From: Plumapathes pennacea | Taxonomy: Eukaryota > Cnidaria > Anthozoa > Antipatharia > Myriopathidae | NCBI GenBank assembly: GCA_964036295.1 | Contig: OZ038468.1 | Location: 18,540,683 to 18,604,682 of the forward strand | Direction: 5' to 3' | Length of the DNA stretch: 64,000 nucleotides | Shown: one piece after another, positions 1-13,013 of the stretch | Position numbering within the stretch: position 1 is the stretch's first letter | How the letters are laid out: each line of letters starts with the position of its first letter | Translations under genes and position numbers: made by a program | Notes under the pieces: model-generated | The model's database searches: none | Seen by the model: only the letters and a program-made list of their open reading frames with translations | What the model was told of the DNA's origin: nothing

Positions 1-133
1 AATAATATTGTTCATTGATAAAATGCTATGGACATGGCCCCCATACAGATAATAATTATTGTGCATTCATTTTTTTTAAAGAAATGCTGAAATATTTCAA
101 AAGGACTGCAATCATGGTAATGTGAAAACTCAC

Positions 134-3100
134 CCTAACAAACATAGTTCTGCCAAGGATTATGTACTTTCCTTCTTTCAGTCTCTGGACAACTTTGATG
201 TTGTAATCCTTGGCAATTTTACAAACCTGAAAAAAAAAATTAATAAATAAATAAAAAGTTAACAACTAGTAAAAACTTGGGGACATTATGGGCTGTCCAG
301 ACTTGCTAATCCTTGCTCCTTATCTACTTAAACCTTTAACTCCCAAGATCAAAATGCAGATTCTCCTAACCTTAAGAAAATGTATGAGTGATGTAGTGAG
401 AATTGATAGAGTAATCAGCTATCATGTGAGTAAAATATCAAAAGCCAAGTTTTTATTACTGTACTGTAAAATAGTCAGAAACTGAAAAATTATATTGAAG
501 TTGATGACTCTTGGAAGTCAAAGGTTTAAGCCTGCATATAGCTGGCTCCATGGCTGGCTGTCTACTGGAAGGGGAAGGAAGGAGAAAAGACAACATGTCA
601 ACTGTTTATATATTCATTAACTTTTTGGAAACAGAAATGAAGTCAGTTTTTAAAAATCAAAACTGGTCCAAAATCATTATGAAAATACGAATATTAATTT
701 GAGTTAGTGTTTGTGTTGCACTCTTGTAAGGTCACTGACTATTTTTGTTGTAAAAATAAGAAAATGAGCATTTGCATTATTTTGTATAAATTGCAACTTG
801 CTGTGGGTTATCATGCCAAATATTCAGGACTCTAAATCATGCACTAAAAGTACACACAAAGAGGATACAAAATTGATGTATATTTTTAGCACCAAATTGT
901 CACAGGAATATTTTGATGTCTCAAGTAGACATTTTATGGATTTGTAACTGGATCCACTTTGTTCTTATGAAGCTTTGGTATCGCTTTGTCTGAAGGGTTT
1001 GGGAGAGCAAAATGTTAGAGAAAAATGAAAGTTTACACTATATGTTATATTTTGATCAATATGCTTCCAGAACATGCCTAGGCAAAATATTTACATGTTA
1101 TTTCATCCATGATATTTGACTGATAAACTTTCAATTTCTTGTTATCATCAAGATTAAAGTAAAAAAAGTCACAAGATCCTTCCTAATGCTATAACTGCTT
1201 AGTGATTAGTAATTTTAATACTGCATTTTAACTTTTTATTTAATATTTAATTTGGCATCAGGTTAATAAATCTTACGGGTAAACAATACAGAAGCAATTT
1301 TGCCACTGATATTATTTCACAATGCTAACAAACGGCTGTATCATAACCCCCTTTGTGTCAAGGGGATTTGGAGAATAATGAAACACGAAACCCCAAACGA
1401 AACAATGGTAATGGCTTCCTAAAAGATAAATTTCCATATCTCCCGCTGATGTGAAATTTTGACCGAGGCATGAAAAGCCTTTTGAGAGAAAGCTTTTACA
1501 AGTGAATATTTCGTATTTAAATTACAACTGTTTTGTTAACTGACTGTGTGGGTGGTAAGGATAACATATTTCTTCACTTGTTTCATTTTTTCAGGAACAC
1601 CTAACTTTCGAAAGTTCGCGTGTATACAACAGGTGGCATTGCACTTGAATGGCTTCCTGTGCATTTAAGCGGCTTTCTTTGGCTGTAGCAGTTTCGACTT
1701 GTCAACATTTCACAATATAGTTCTAAAGCCACTAAATAGGCTATTAGGAATAAGTGTCGGGCCGCTTGAAAGGTTTAAAATTCCCTACTGGGTCGACATA
1801 AAAACCGCCAATAATTGCCGCGAATTATATTTATGGGCGAGCGAATATCGTGTTTTAGCTTTGTGCACATATACGAGCCGTTATTTCGAATTTCGTGACA
1901 AGAAAAATTCACCTGTTAAATTGTCAAATAATTATTCGATTAAAAAGAGATCGCAAGCTAATCTTTCACCGAGAGATGATTAGTGTGATGTGTTGACGAT
2001 CGAAAGTACAAACGACCAGGAAATGCGCAAACTTCTCAGCCCGGTTAAAAATTGACATACTTAAAAATGACCCCGATTCCTTATCGTCAAGCGAACTTCT
2101 AAAATATTTGCTTCGCAAAGAAATTGTGGGCACGCTTGATTCGAGAGACTATGCATAATTATAACAAATTTCATAGCGCAAAACAAAACTTGAGCGTATT
2201 AAATTATTGGATTGTACTAACTATAGAAAAATTGTACTCAGAACGATTGTAATCACTAACCTGTTCATCAAGCTGAGATTTCGGGACTGTGCTTTCAAGC
2301 AGTGAAGGAAGCTCTGGTTGTTTCGAGGGATTTTTGCCCTTCTTCGACCCATCCGTCGTATCTGTGGAGAACTCGGAGATTCGATTAGCTGCGTTGTCTT
2401 CGTCAAAAACCGAATCAACTCCAGAGTCTGAGTCCACCGATGTCGGACTTGTAGCCTCTGGTTGTTGTGTATCGAGTATCTGACCTTGTTCATTTGAATC
2501 TTGTTCCTCTCGCTCCTCCTGATCGATTTCTTGTTCCATCTGTATGAGCTGCGGAACTTCATCCAGGTTGTACATCTTAAAACGCCTCGCCAAGTCCATT
2601 AGACAAATGACAATTTCTCTGCCTCCTTCTCGGCATTCGTCCACTTCGACTACGTCGTTCGACTCGAACAAAATCGCCTCGGGGATGCTGTGACTTCGAC
2701 ACCACGTGAGAAATAGTTGGACGTTTTCTCGCGAGCGAAAAAGTTTCTGCTCTTTTGTGCCTTTTTTTAGAGGAGTGTTGTAACGGAATGTCTTTCCTGG
2801 AACCATGACCTGCCGATCTACAGCGAAAGCGTTAGCCTTCTCCTGTATGTAGTTGGCGAGTCGGCACAAGAGTGAACCGTCCTCGAGAGCGAAGAAGAAA
2901 AATTCAGCCGTTATTACTACGTCAGGGAAGAGTTTCTTGAGCCAGTCGCTGAGATCCTCTATCATGGCGTAAAGCAACTCGTTTTCTTTCTCCCATCGCT
3001 TGTAGCTCTGAAGACTGTTGGTCTTGAGACGACGCAAGTTTGCTCGATTTCTCGGAGTCACGTTCACGTTCATCGTTGGAGACAAGAAGTTCGTGTTGAG

Positions 3101-3187
3101 GGACGCCGCGTCGTCAGAACGCCTTCGCCGCACAACATTGTCTTTCCACGCGTTTTCCAACTCGGTTGAAGTCATCGAGGTTGTCAA
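134..3187 (-). CDS. GAS2L-like: GAS2-like actin/microtubule linker protein, 5' part (gene runs off the left edge)
   Basis: Two coding exons are visible: 2261-3187 (309 codons, start ATG at 3187) and 134-226 (31 codons), joined in phase 0 by a 2-kb intron; a donor after 134 shows the gene continues beyond the window. Residues about 70-208 form a single calponin-homology domain (FFFALEDGSLLCRLANYI near 97-114, then a C-terminal helix ending near MDLARRFKMYNLDEVPQLI), the type found in GAS2 and GAS2L1-3. Residues 220-309 are an acidic, Ser/Gln-rich linker. The second exon (VCKIAKDYNIKVVQRLKEGK, then a YIILGR/MFVR strand) matches the start of the zinc-binding GAR/GAS2 domain that binds microtubules. 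GAS2 proteins bind F-actin through CH and microtubules through GAR. The rest of GAR and the tail are missing here. The family call is secure; the subfamily is not. Confidence 0.88.
227..2260 (-). other. Intron of the GAS2-like gene
   Basis: AT-rich intron between the CH and GAR exons. It contains a copy of a dispersed repeat at about 300-480 in reverse orientation, shared with 52.3-52.6 and 60.15-60.33 kb. Open frames such as the one at 1699-1983 show no domain, no good splice context and no codon pattern, so no extra exon is called. Confidence 0.6.
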
Positions 3188-4030
3188 GTTTCGCAGTGCA
3201 TTTTATCACGTTAGCATTCTGCGATGCTCAATTCATCGCCCATGAATGAATAATGACTTGCTTTTGACTCGTGCTATTAAATAATTCTCACGGGCCCAAA
3301 ATAATATTACGGCATTCGTGAAAATAGACACTACTCTCGTGCTTCGGGGCAACGACTTCTCTTCGACTGAGTGGCTTCTTGGTCCAATACAGAATATCCC
3401 AATAACACTTGAGTACGTCAAAATGCCTCTGGCGTCATTTCATGTCGTGAAATTTACAAACTGAGTTGAATAAGATTCCTTTCTTCTGCTCGCACCATTC
3501 GAAGTGAAACCAAATTGCGCATTTGATGCACTAATTCGATAAAGGTATTTCCGCGGGACGTCAATTAAAACAAGCAAACTATCCAAGCAAAACCAAAGGT
3601 CGTTGAAATAACCCGAAAGTGAGTCACACTCCTTGCTAAGAAACCAAGATCTTTTACAAATATGTGCCGAGTAATAAGCGGTTAATTGGTAACAGGTTGT
3701 TGGGTAAGAAAACTCCCGTAGTACACTCTTCCATCGACAAGAGACAGACGTTGTTCCTCAGTTGAAACACTTCAGGGACGGAAGCTACCCGCCTTTGGCC
3801 TGTGTTTCATATTCAACTCTTACAAACCGGAAATGCAACCACGCACCGGAATTGGAACCATACAGGAAATGACATCACGAGGTCGCGCTCCTCCGTACAC
3901 GCCTCCTGACACGCAGATTTGAATCACTTCACCCCCCCTCCCCTTCCACAATATCGAAGATAAACACTTCTACTTGAACACGCACATGACAAAGCTATAT
4001 GCAGCGAGATATCTACTTTCTATCACTGAC

Positions 4031-4061
4031 AGGGGGGGAGGGGGGGGGGGGGGGGGGGGGT
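4031..4061 (+). repeat. Poly-G tract with G-quadruplex potential
   Basis: A run of about 30 bases that is nearly pure G, broken by one A near its start. It lies about 850 bp upstream of the GAS2-like start codon. The C-rich strand is the sense strand for that gene. Confidence 0.85.
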
Positions 4062-4344
4062 GATAGGAGCGTGTGACGAGCACGTAATGCAATGCTTGCA
4101 ACCGTCCGGGCCATTTCCTTGCCTTTTTATCTCCACTTTTGGTAATGTTGTTATTATTGTGTTTAAGTTTCACTCAAGCCTGCTGGGCGAACATTACAGA
4201 CACTTTGCTGCGCCTGTCGGCCTGAATGCAGTGACGTCTGTGTTTTGGCTCCGAACAGTCTTGATGACAACATCGTAGGACGCGCGGAGCATGGGACGAG
4301 ACCTGTTGGCCCAACCATGATGCCGCGAAAATCCATTCCGCGTT

Positions 4345-4535
4345 CGTCACCCTTACTACGCAAGCCCCGTTTTTCTCGTTTGACACTTACGTTATATATA
4401 GTAAATGCATTGAACTAACTTGAGATCGAGCCCTACTTTTTAGTTTCTTGGATAAGTCTTAAGACTGAACGAGCGTTTTTAAAATACACTGAACTTTGTG
4501 CAATGACCGCTGACTCGACGTGAGGTAACCTTACT
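4345..4535 (+). repeat. Dispersed repeat, copy 1
   Basis: Shares several blocks in the same order with about 6365-6625: GTTCGTCACC.TTACTA, TGAACTAACTT-like, GAGATCGAGCCCTA against GAGTATCGAGTCCTA, GTTTCTTGGATAAG against GTTTTCTTGGGTAAT, and TTTGTGCAATGACCGCTGAC against TTTGTGCAACGACCGCTGAC. Probably two copies of an old non-autonomous element. Confidence 0.6.
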
Positions 4536-4583
4536 GCCGAAAAAACGTTCTATTTTCCCGCGGTGTCGCCAAGTATCAATGAA

Positions 4584-4614
<31 letters not shown>

Positions 4615-4810
4615 CAAACAGAAAAATAAACTTCCTTTTCCGTCAAACGTCTGATATCATCAACTTCTCTGAAGTCCAATCTAACTCGTATTTTATATCG
4701 GCATTCTTTGTCGTTTTAATCCTGAAGAATCAACTGCAAATGTGTTCTTCAAACTCCCACACGAACCGCATAGAAGATCCAATGCCACAGAGCCTCATAT
4801 AAAAATAGAC

Positions 4811-5154
4811 TTTATTAAAGCAGCACTCAAGATACTAGCAAGAGAAAGCTATAAGTGTCTAGGAGGGTAAAATATAGAAAATAAAACGTGCTGTTTTCAT
4901 TAAGATCATAATTAGACTACTCCTAGTTATACATATACATAAAATGCCGCACTCTAATCAAAGCAGCCCTTCACTCAGGAACAATTAAAATTTTAAAATC
5001 GTGTTCTGTCTGTTTGTTTTTATATCTCCCCTTTCTGTTTGAAGATTCAAATAAAATAGATTCCTTCGTGTAATCGCTATGTTCAATATTTACAAGGCTG
5101 GCGGATGTAACTCTTCGTTGCTTCACGTTAATGACGTCCCTCAACTTTACCTGC
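4811..5154 (-). other. Probable 3' UTR exon and poly(A) signal of the RhoGEF gene
   Basis: The stop codon of the RhoGEF (TGA, 5608-5606) is followed four bases later by a good donor (GAGAG|gtaaac). A pyrimidine-rich acceptor ending in ttcag lies at about 5155-5160, and AATAAA reads on the minus strand at 4816-4811. This suggests a 3' UTR intron of about 450 bp. An open frame inside this exon (about 5151 to 4971) could be an alternative C-terminus if the stop-containing exon is skipped, but that is unproven. Confidence 0.45.
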
Positions 5155-5373
5155 CTGAACCAGAAACAAAACAAAGATAAAAGAAAAAGGAAGAAGAAAT
5201 TAATAATTAAATTTAAAAAGAGCAACAAATAACTGAACAACACCTGAGCGACCATTAAGGGTCAATGTCATAGCAAAATAAATCGTTTATAGGCCTTGTC
5301 CACAACGTTTTTTACCACGAGGAAGTAAAATTCTTATCTTCAAGCCGCCATGTACTTTTCTTATTATCACACA

Positions 5374-5517
5374 GACACGAGTGTTTTACTGGAAAATAGC
5401 GTTAAATGACGTCATCGATATGCTCACTGGTGAGAAAACGGAAAATACTCGGGGGTTCCGGATGTAGTTTCGTATGAATTTTACGAGTGCTCTATATTCC
5501 AGTAAAACACTCGTGTC
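5374..5517. mobile_element. MITE-like element with 20-bp perfect terminal inverted repeats
   Basis: The left end 5374-5393 (GACACGAGTGTTTTACTGGA) is the exact reverse complement of 5498-5517. The 144-bp element carries no coding capacity and lies in the probable 3' UTR intron of the RhoGEF gene. Confidence 0.8.
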
Positions 5518-5605
5518 CATATAATAAATAAAATTATTTAAGTATCGTATAGAAAGAGAAGAGGTCTGACCAATCGAGAGTGGTGTAACAACAAACGTTT
5601 ACCTC

Positions 5606-8456
5606 TCAGAAATAAATAACGTCCGGCGCGCTTGGACTGTCGTCTCCTTCGTTTTTGGCGGACAGTTGAGGTTTAGACATGGGCGGTAGCTGTTCTCTGA
5701 GGCTCATTTCGAGTTTCTTGTATTGTTGCTGATCCTCGTGATCTTGGTGTCCAGGATTCCCTTCCTTCACCGGCCGAAACCGCGCGCTCTGAACTGTCGC
5801 CAATCTGAGCAAAAGAAATGGAAGATAGTTTTGATTTACAGAGCTTTTTGTCAATCATGTCCTATGGTATGATAAGGGACAACAGAACTGGGCTCAGCTA
5901 TAAGTGCACCATATTCGTACTGAGGGTGGTCATGGCCAGAAACTTGTTTGCGTCCTCGGTGGTTCTTTTTCAATCCAGACACGAGACCGCCATTTTACCG
6001 CTAGTACCCATACAAAATGAATGAATAACTTTATTAACGTGTCAGAATCCTTTAGCATCACTACTAATTGGGGACACCAGACAATACAAAACAACCACTG
6101 AAAACAAGAAATTGAATGGATCACGGAAAAAAAAAAAAAAAAAAAAAAAAAAAGAAGAAGAAAGAAGAAAAAAAGAGGAATAAGCAATATGGAGAGAGAA
6201 TTAAAATACTAACTTACCTGTCACTGTCGTTGTGTTCGGCCTGAGTAAAAACAAAAATATGGTATACATTTGAAAATTGCACAAAAGACTGGGGGGATAA
6301 GAAGAGGTAGAGCACATACACTCGTATTGGTGTGTCTGCACTGCGTGACACGTTCATGACGTCACTTCCGTTGGTCAGCGTTCGTCACCATTACTATCTA
6401 ATGTTTTCCAAATCAAGTTAAAATTTCACATCGTGTGCAAGCCTTATTTATCTTGTGCTTAACGTATTTTAAAGAAAACACATTGAAGTAACTTCTACAT
6501 GAGTATCGAGTCCTAGTATTGAGTTTTCTTGGGTAATTCTTGAGGTTTTACAAGCGATACAATGAACAACAAATTCACAGTTTGTGCAACGACCGCTGAC
6601 TCAAAAATTAGGTGACCGCACGGGCGAAAAACCAATACGGTATGCGCATACTCCTCCGCGAACTTAAAGTAAGGCGCACCTCTTGTCCCGGGCAAGGGGA
6701 CGGCGTCGGAGTGTTGGCCGGCGATGAAGACGCAGACGAAGATGCCAAATCACCTGAAACAGAAACAACACCAACACCAGAATCGCTTAGTATACTTGAC
6801 ATGCAAGCACAGCTTTCGCCTTGCACCTGTTTCGTATCGCTTGTTGTTTGTCAGTTTCACTGTTCGTAACATAATTTTAGAATCACAGCCCCCTTCTCAG
6901 AATCACAGACTCCTTCTCAGGATCAGACTCATCAGAATCACAGTCCCTTCTCAGAATCATCAATCCACCTCAGAGAAGTGTCCACTTAGAGAAAGTTGAC
7001 TGTATACCTTTTAGAAAATCCCCCAGCCTAAACAAGCACACGAGGAAAATATTCAGTACAACGGCACAGAAAAAAAGCTGGCGTTCTCTCTCACCTGTAG
7101 ATCCGCTCTTTTCCATGCCGCTGTCTTTGCTGCCACTCGATTTGGACAATAAAGACCAGCCCCCGCCGCCGCCGCCTCCTCCGCTTCCTTTCCTCCTGTG
7201 CTTCAACTTTGGACTTCCCACCACCGGACTCACGGCTCCCGGAACGCGATTCATCACCTTCGCCGTTCGCTCGCTCTTCATCGAGCTCGCTCTGATCACG
7301 GATTCCTTTAGGTCTGGTTTGAGTCTGCTGCTGTCGAAACCGCTGAACGTTTCAGCTCGTTTTGGTCCTCCACTCGGGAGGCTAAGCGCGGAGCCCGGAT
7401 TCTCGCCAAAACCATCCTCGGAAGGTTCGCTATGGAGCATACTCTGCAGCTGCTGAGCCGCTGACAACAGACACTCTCTGCAGAACAAGATGAAGAACCT
7501 GTTACGAGATCTGCGCGCGGGGCGCGCGCGTATACGTGGATGAGCCCGCGTGTGAAAGCAGAGGGTAGGGGGAGGGGAAGGAACTATGACTGACTCAACA
7601 AAAATCCTACCTGGCCGTCTTTAATTCTTTGACCTTGTCGCCATCCATTTTGGACTATAACAATGAGACAAAAACAAAAACAACTAGCTTAGACTTTGCA
7701 CGATTTTCACTCCGTTACCACGTCCACGTATAATCTATGTACGTCGCATTTGTACGTTAAATTGGACGGGATGAGACTGGACACAAGTCTAAGAGACGTA
7801 CCTTCTCTAATGCGTCAATTCGGCAAATCAAATCCTGTAGTGACATGAAAAAAAGAAAAGAAAGAAAACAAAATAAATAAATAAATAAAAAAGGAGAAAA
7901 ACCGAATTTAATCGAGTCAACTTTGGAGACATTTGAGCACCCCACTCTCCCCTCCCTTCCTGAGCAATCGTTGTCCTACCTGCATCTCGGCCAAGTGTTT
8001 CGACCGGTCCGTTTCTTCGCCCACAATGCTCTGCGGTTCTAAACGAAATACACAAAATGGACGCGTCAAGATGTATCTTTGTACTGAAGCAGAATAATCG
8101 GCAGTGGCCCGACGAAAAACCGGCTAGTGTGTGGCGGCCTTTAAGACAATCCCTGGGCCGGGCTTTTCGAAAGCCGATTAAGCTAATCCAGGATTAACGA
8201 AATTCTTTCTGACAACCTCTCTGCCGATAAAATACAGGGTTTTGTTCAAATATTGATTAAAAAGCTTGTTTTAGCTGAATACGTATCAAGGAAATCGTTG
8301 CAGGACAAAATCTTCACATTTTCAGGCTTATAAATGACAAGAAAGTTTACACCTAATCCAGGATTAGCCTAGTTAGATTACCTGTGAGAGCGATGGCCCG
8401 TCTAAGTATAATACGACGACGTTCATCCTCCTCTGTTATTATGATTACGCCTTCGT
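5606..8456 (-). CDS. RhoGEF part 5: exons 42-49, helical segment and disordered C-terminus
   Basis: Exons: 8382-8456, 7980-8038, 7802-7834, 7611-7654, 7095-7477, 6680-6753, 6218-6240, 5606-5804. Residues about 1223-1300 (ITEEDERRRIILRRAIALTE onward) are predicted helical or coiled-coil. Exon 46 carries GPKRAETFSGFDSS, a motif I recognise in this RhoGEF subgroup, and a run of eight glycines from a GCC/GCG-rich stretch. The final exon ends at a TGA and is Gln/Ser/Asp-rich. Exons of 23 and 33 nt make this part easy for gene finders to miss. Confidence 0.82.
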
Positions 8457-11400
8457 CTGAAGAGAAATGGTACACTCAGTTAAAGAAGAAAAAAACAAAG
8501 CGGGTTGAACAAGACTGGAAGGAGAGCTCAGCCAACAGACTAGTGATGAAAACCACAGGGTGCAGAGGAGTTCGCTTGCTTTCCATCATATAAAACACTA
8601 TATATTGACCTACACGATGTATGTATGCCTTAACGCGCCAGCGATGTAATCGTTATGTAAGTCAATATATAGGGTTTTACATAATGGAAGCAAGCAAACT
8701 CCTCCGCGCCCTTTGTGCAAACAACAACAACAACAACAACAACAACAAACGTACAATCGTCCACTGGGGCGTTCGCAGCTGCATCTCGTATCCATTTCAT
8801 CCATCTGAAAAACAAAAATTATCACTTATATATCAAGTCGACTAGAAGTTATTGATTTATCATCAAACTCGTACGTTTAGAGATGATGTATTAGATAGAT
8901 CATAATTAGTGTCAATTGTTAATAGTGTCAGCCGCTAGAAGCGCTAGCACCAAACAGAAGAATAATAATGAGAGAACAAAGAAAGGGGAAGAGAGTGGAA
9001 AGAAGACATAAAAATTTATAATAAACAAATAATTATAGAAAGAAGAAAAAGTAAAGTTCAAGTAAAGACTGACGGAAGGTGGAAAGGAAAAAGAACAATG
9101 AGATGGAGAAAAGACAAGAGGACAGGAGAGAAGAAAACAAGGAAGCAAAACAGGAAAAGAGGAAAACTGAGACTCAAGCGATATATCGCACAACAGGCAG
9201 TATCCTACCTCTTCTTGCTGTCAACACTCTCACATACTATCTCGTACATCTCGGGACCTTCGCGACTCGTACTCACGAGGAAGATGGCCTTGTTATCGGT
9301 GGCGACCTCCCGCACCATCAGGCTTTTCAGTCGGATGACAGGAGCCTGACAAATTTAAACAACAACCAGAGAGGTTTCATACAAGAGGGATAAACTTGGA
9401 AGGCTTGCACACGTCGCAAAGCAAATCTTACTTTCTGGTCGAGGGAGAGTAACGTGTACTTCTGGTCTTTCTCTTGAAGGAACACCAACATGTCTTCCAT
9501 CACAAATACCAGGCATTCTGTAAAGACAGAAGAGGTCGCAATTTATAGCTCGCGATTTTCTTCTGTCCTCCAGATAACAGTTCAAGCAGTTCACGTAGTT
9601 CACGTCATTCACGCAGTTCACGTAGTTCACGTAGTTCACGTACTCACCCAGCAAGAAAAGAACGCGTAAATATGACGTCACTTACCGACAAGCTTGCCTC
9701 GCGCAGTTTTCCACATAAAAACGCCATCATGAAGAAGTTTGCTGGAGTTGAAAGCAAAGTCGCTGGTCTGTGGTGTGAAAACAAGGCATTAGCTTCCGTT
9801 TTGTAATGTTTTGTTAGGTTTGGCTTTGTTTTGTTACCTTGAGTTTTTTCCCGCCCTTGTATGTAATCGTCACTTTCCAGTCCAACTTCACTTTAACGTC
9901 TTGTAGTTTCTGAAAACAAACAAACAAAAACAAACAGATAAATTTCAGTATCAAAGTACGATCGAATTCGATGTTAAAAACGCAGGGCAAGAAGTGACTC
10001 GTTTTCAAAATGTCTGTTCTGAACAAACTGTACGAGTAGAGATGGGAGAACAAATAGTATGACAAACGTATACACAAATAAGAGATTACTTAGCAATTTC
10101 TCCATACTGAGCAACATACAACCGACTTGTCTACCATAAGGAGAAGTTAGCTCCTGTAAAGATCTTCTTGTTTCACATACCTTTTCCTTTTCCGAATCCG
10201 TGATGGCCTGGTCGACACTTTGTAATATCTCCTGTATCAGGAAATAAGGCCAAAAAAATAAAAAATAAATAAAGTAAGAAACCAGCCAGTGACGTTATAG
10301 ATTAATCACTGAAGTTTTGCCAGGCCACCATTTGTAAACGCAAGTTAGATATAACCGGGCTTGCAAGGCATGAAAGACGATTAAAGGTGACAGAATAAAG
10401 CTGGCTCCCACTGCCACCCACCTTTGCCAGAGATATGGACTCCTTCAGACTGCTGAAGTCAGGTTTTGATTCTGTTGGACAAAGAGACAAACAACAGTCA
10501 TGACATCGCTGTAAGTTATTAATATTGGCACAAGCGTTCCAGGAAGCCCCCTATTCAAAAGGTAAGCACGATAAGAAGCGGCAGGACAGCCCAACAGACG
10601 AGATCAAACAAGTCCAAGCTCTCCTTGCGACTGCTCTCGTAAGCAACCAGCTCCAGTTACGACCACTATTATGAAACCCCGTAAGCGACCAGCTCCAGTT
10701 ACGACCACTATTATGAAACCCCGTAAGCGACCAGCTCCAGTTACGACCACTATTATGAAACCCCGTAAGCGACCAGCTCCAGTTACGACCACTATTATGA
10801 AACCCCGTAAGCGACCAGCTCCAGTTACGACCACTATTATGAAACCCCGTAAGCGACCAGCTCCAGTTACGACCACTATTATGAAACCCCGTAAGCGACC
10901 ACTCTCGTAAGCAACCAGCTCCAGTTACGACCACTATTATGAAACCCCGTAAGCGACCACTCTCGTAAGCAACCAGCTCCAGTTACGACCACTATTATGA
11001 AGCCCCGTAAGCGACCACTCTCGTAAGCGACCGTGACCACTTTTGGGAATTAACAACTGGTCTTTCCCTTTCTTTATAATCGTAAGCGACCACTCAAAGA
11101 GTCCGACTTACCTTTGGTAGTCTTGACAATCGCTTCGATAAGAAGCGGGTATTTGGTGAGTCTTTGGGTTACCAGCGTGATGCACTCTGGGATTGACAAT
11201 CTTCGACATAACTTGTTCAAGCCGCATTTCTGCTCGAAAAACAGAGGACGGTGAAAAAGGTTAACCAGACAATTAAAAAAATATCGAAGCTAGAATACTT
11301 CACGAATGTACGTAATAATCTAAATATTGACTACAATGGATTGGTAACAACAGACTTGCCGTACCAGCTCAGAAGGCTAAATACAGACGTGACAAACACA

Positions 11401-12982
11401 GCACAGCAGTTCAAACTGATTGACAACAAACCGACAAACCTTGATATAATCTGCGAATTTTTTGTCCGACCTTAAGAGTTTCTGCAAAACAAAAACGGGC
11501 GTCATTACACCACAGGCAGTAGACACAGGATGTCTTGGGTATCTCGTCACACCACCACAACCAAGAAATACCAGTTTGGTACAGAAAACATTTACAAACA
11601 AGTAAACACGAGTTACACGATAGCATTTACATTTTTTTGGTATATTTCTCCTTGTGAATCGCAATTTTGACATTCAAGGAAGAAGAAACCAATAGCTCTT
11701 CTAAGCCAATGATGATTTTCGAAAATATCGTAACAGAAACACTAACCTTATAAAGATCAACAGCCTCGGTATGTTTACTACAGAAGACGCCATAGGCGTC
11801 TTTCATGCTCTTCCCACGCTGTTCGCTGAACTGCGAAAGGGAAGTAAGACAAGAAATAATAGAAATGAAACAAACGCACAAAACAAATATGAGCACATGA
11901 TATGTCACATGTCGCCACCACGTGATCAAAACTAAGCACGTTAGCAATCACATAGGCAATTATCGAAACTTTTTTCTTGTCTTGTTCAGTAATTGTACTG
12001 TAAAAGGCCCAATCAAAGTTTTACCCGTAATCTAAGATTAAACCAATGATAGACTGTTCACGGTCTGTGAACAACACAAGATTAATCATACCTGTAACAT
12101 CTGTTGAGTTCGCAATGCTTCACACTAACCTGCTCAACTAAAACAGATCCCACGTCGCTAACGATTGTATCTTCGCCCTCGGTGGCCTTGAGACGGCTCA
12201 AAAAGTCGCCTACAAACGACAGTTATGCAGGATCAACAACGGGTTGCAAAAATAGTTGAGACACTTTATTATCGCCCTGTTTTCCGATTTTGGACTTGTT
12301 TGCTTCTCTTCTCCCCTCCCCCCTATTGCAATGTTGTCTGAGCGCTCAAATCTGTTGCACAGTATTACAGGATCAACATTGAAAAGGGGGGGAGGGGGAA
12401 ATGATCAGATTGAGCGAAATTTTTATTAAAGCGAAAGGAACAAACGCGAAATTTATCATTTTTTAAAGAAAGTCTCAACAATTTTGCAACTCACTGAAGA
12501 CAAAACAACACCAGCTTGACTCTTAAACAATCTATTGCACACAACACTGCCTGGTCGATGTTGGAGCCGTTTTCGGTTTACTGCTGAAGGTAATTATGTG
12601 ATTACTTTGGTTTTTACGCTTTCGGATTGGTCCAAAACAAGTTTGAATGCATTCTTGGCCAATCAGAAACAAAAGCAAAACACGATTGCGATCTTTTCAC
12701 GCAAGCAAGGAAGCGGTGATGTTTTTCCAGAGTTCTGCTCTGTAAGTCTGCCAAGGTCTCACTTATTTGGTCGCTGAAATATAATCTCCGCTTTGCGCGA
12801 CATTTCTTTACTCACCGTTTATTTTTAAAAGTTCGTCCAACTTCGGGAACATCTGATTAACCGTGTCAGGGTTCATCCCCAGTTTTTCTCGCATTCCTCT
12901 GGAGAAGATCTGAAACGTTAAGATGAGATTTTAAAGTGGTTAATATTAACCGGGCAAGGAAATAAGCTTTGAAACTGAAAAA

Positions 12983-13013
<31 letters not shown>

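Larger units (their letters stand above)
3188..4810. other. Intergenic region between the RhoGEF 3' end and the GAS2-like start
   Basis: No coding exon is supported. It should contain the GAS2-like promoter and 5' UTR, but no clear TATA box is seen. Landmarks are a poly-G run at about 4031-4061, an (AC)n run at 4585-4611, and one copy (about 4345-4535) of a dispersed repeat that recurs at about 6365-6625. Confidence 0.5.

Noticed and set aside
1699-1983. 94-codon plus-strand ORF inside the GAS2-like intron
   Set aside because: No domain, no splice or promoter context, and AT-rich composition like the surrounding intron.
10551-10934. Repeat-protein ORFs on both strands
   Set aside because: The 42-bp minisatellite keeps frames open; it lies in a well-supported RhoGEF intron.
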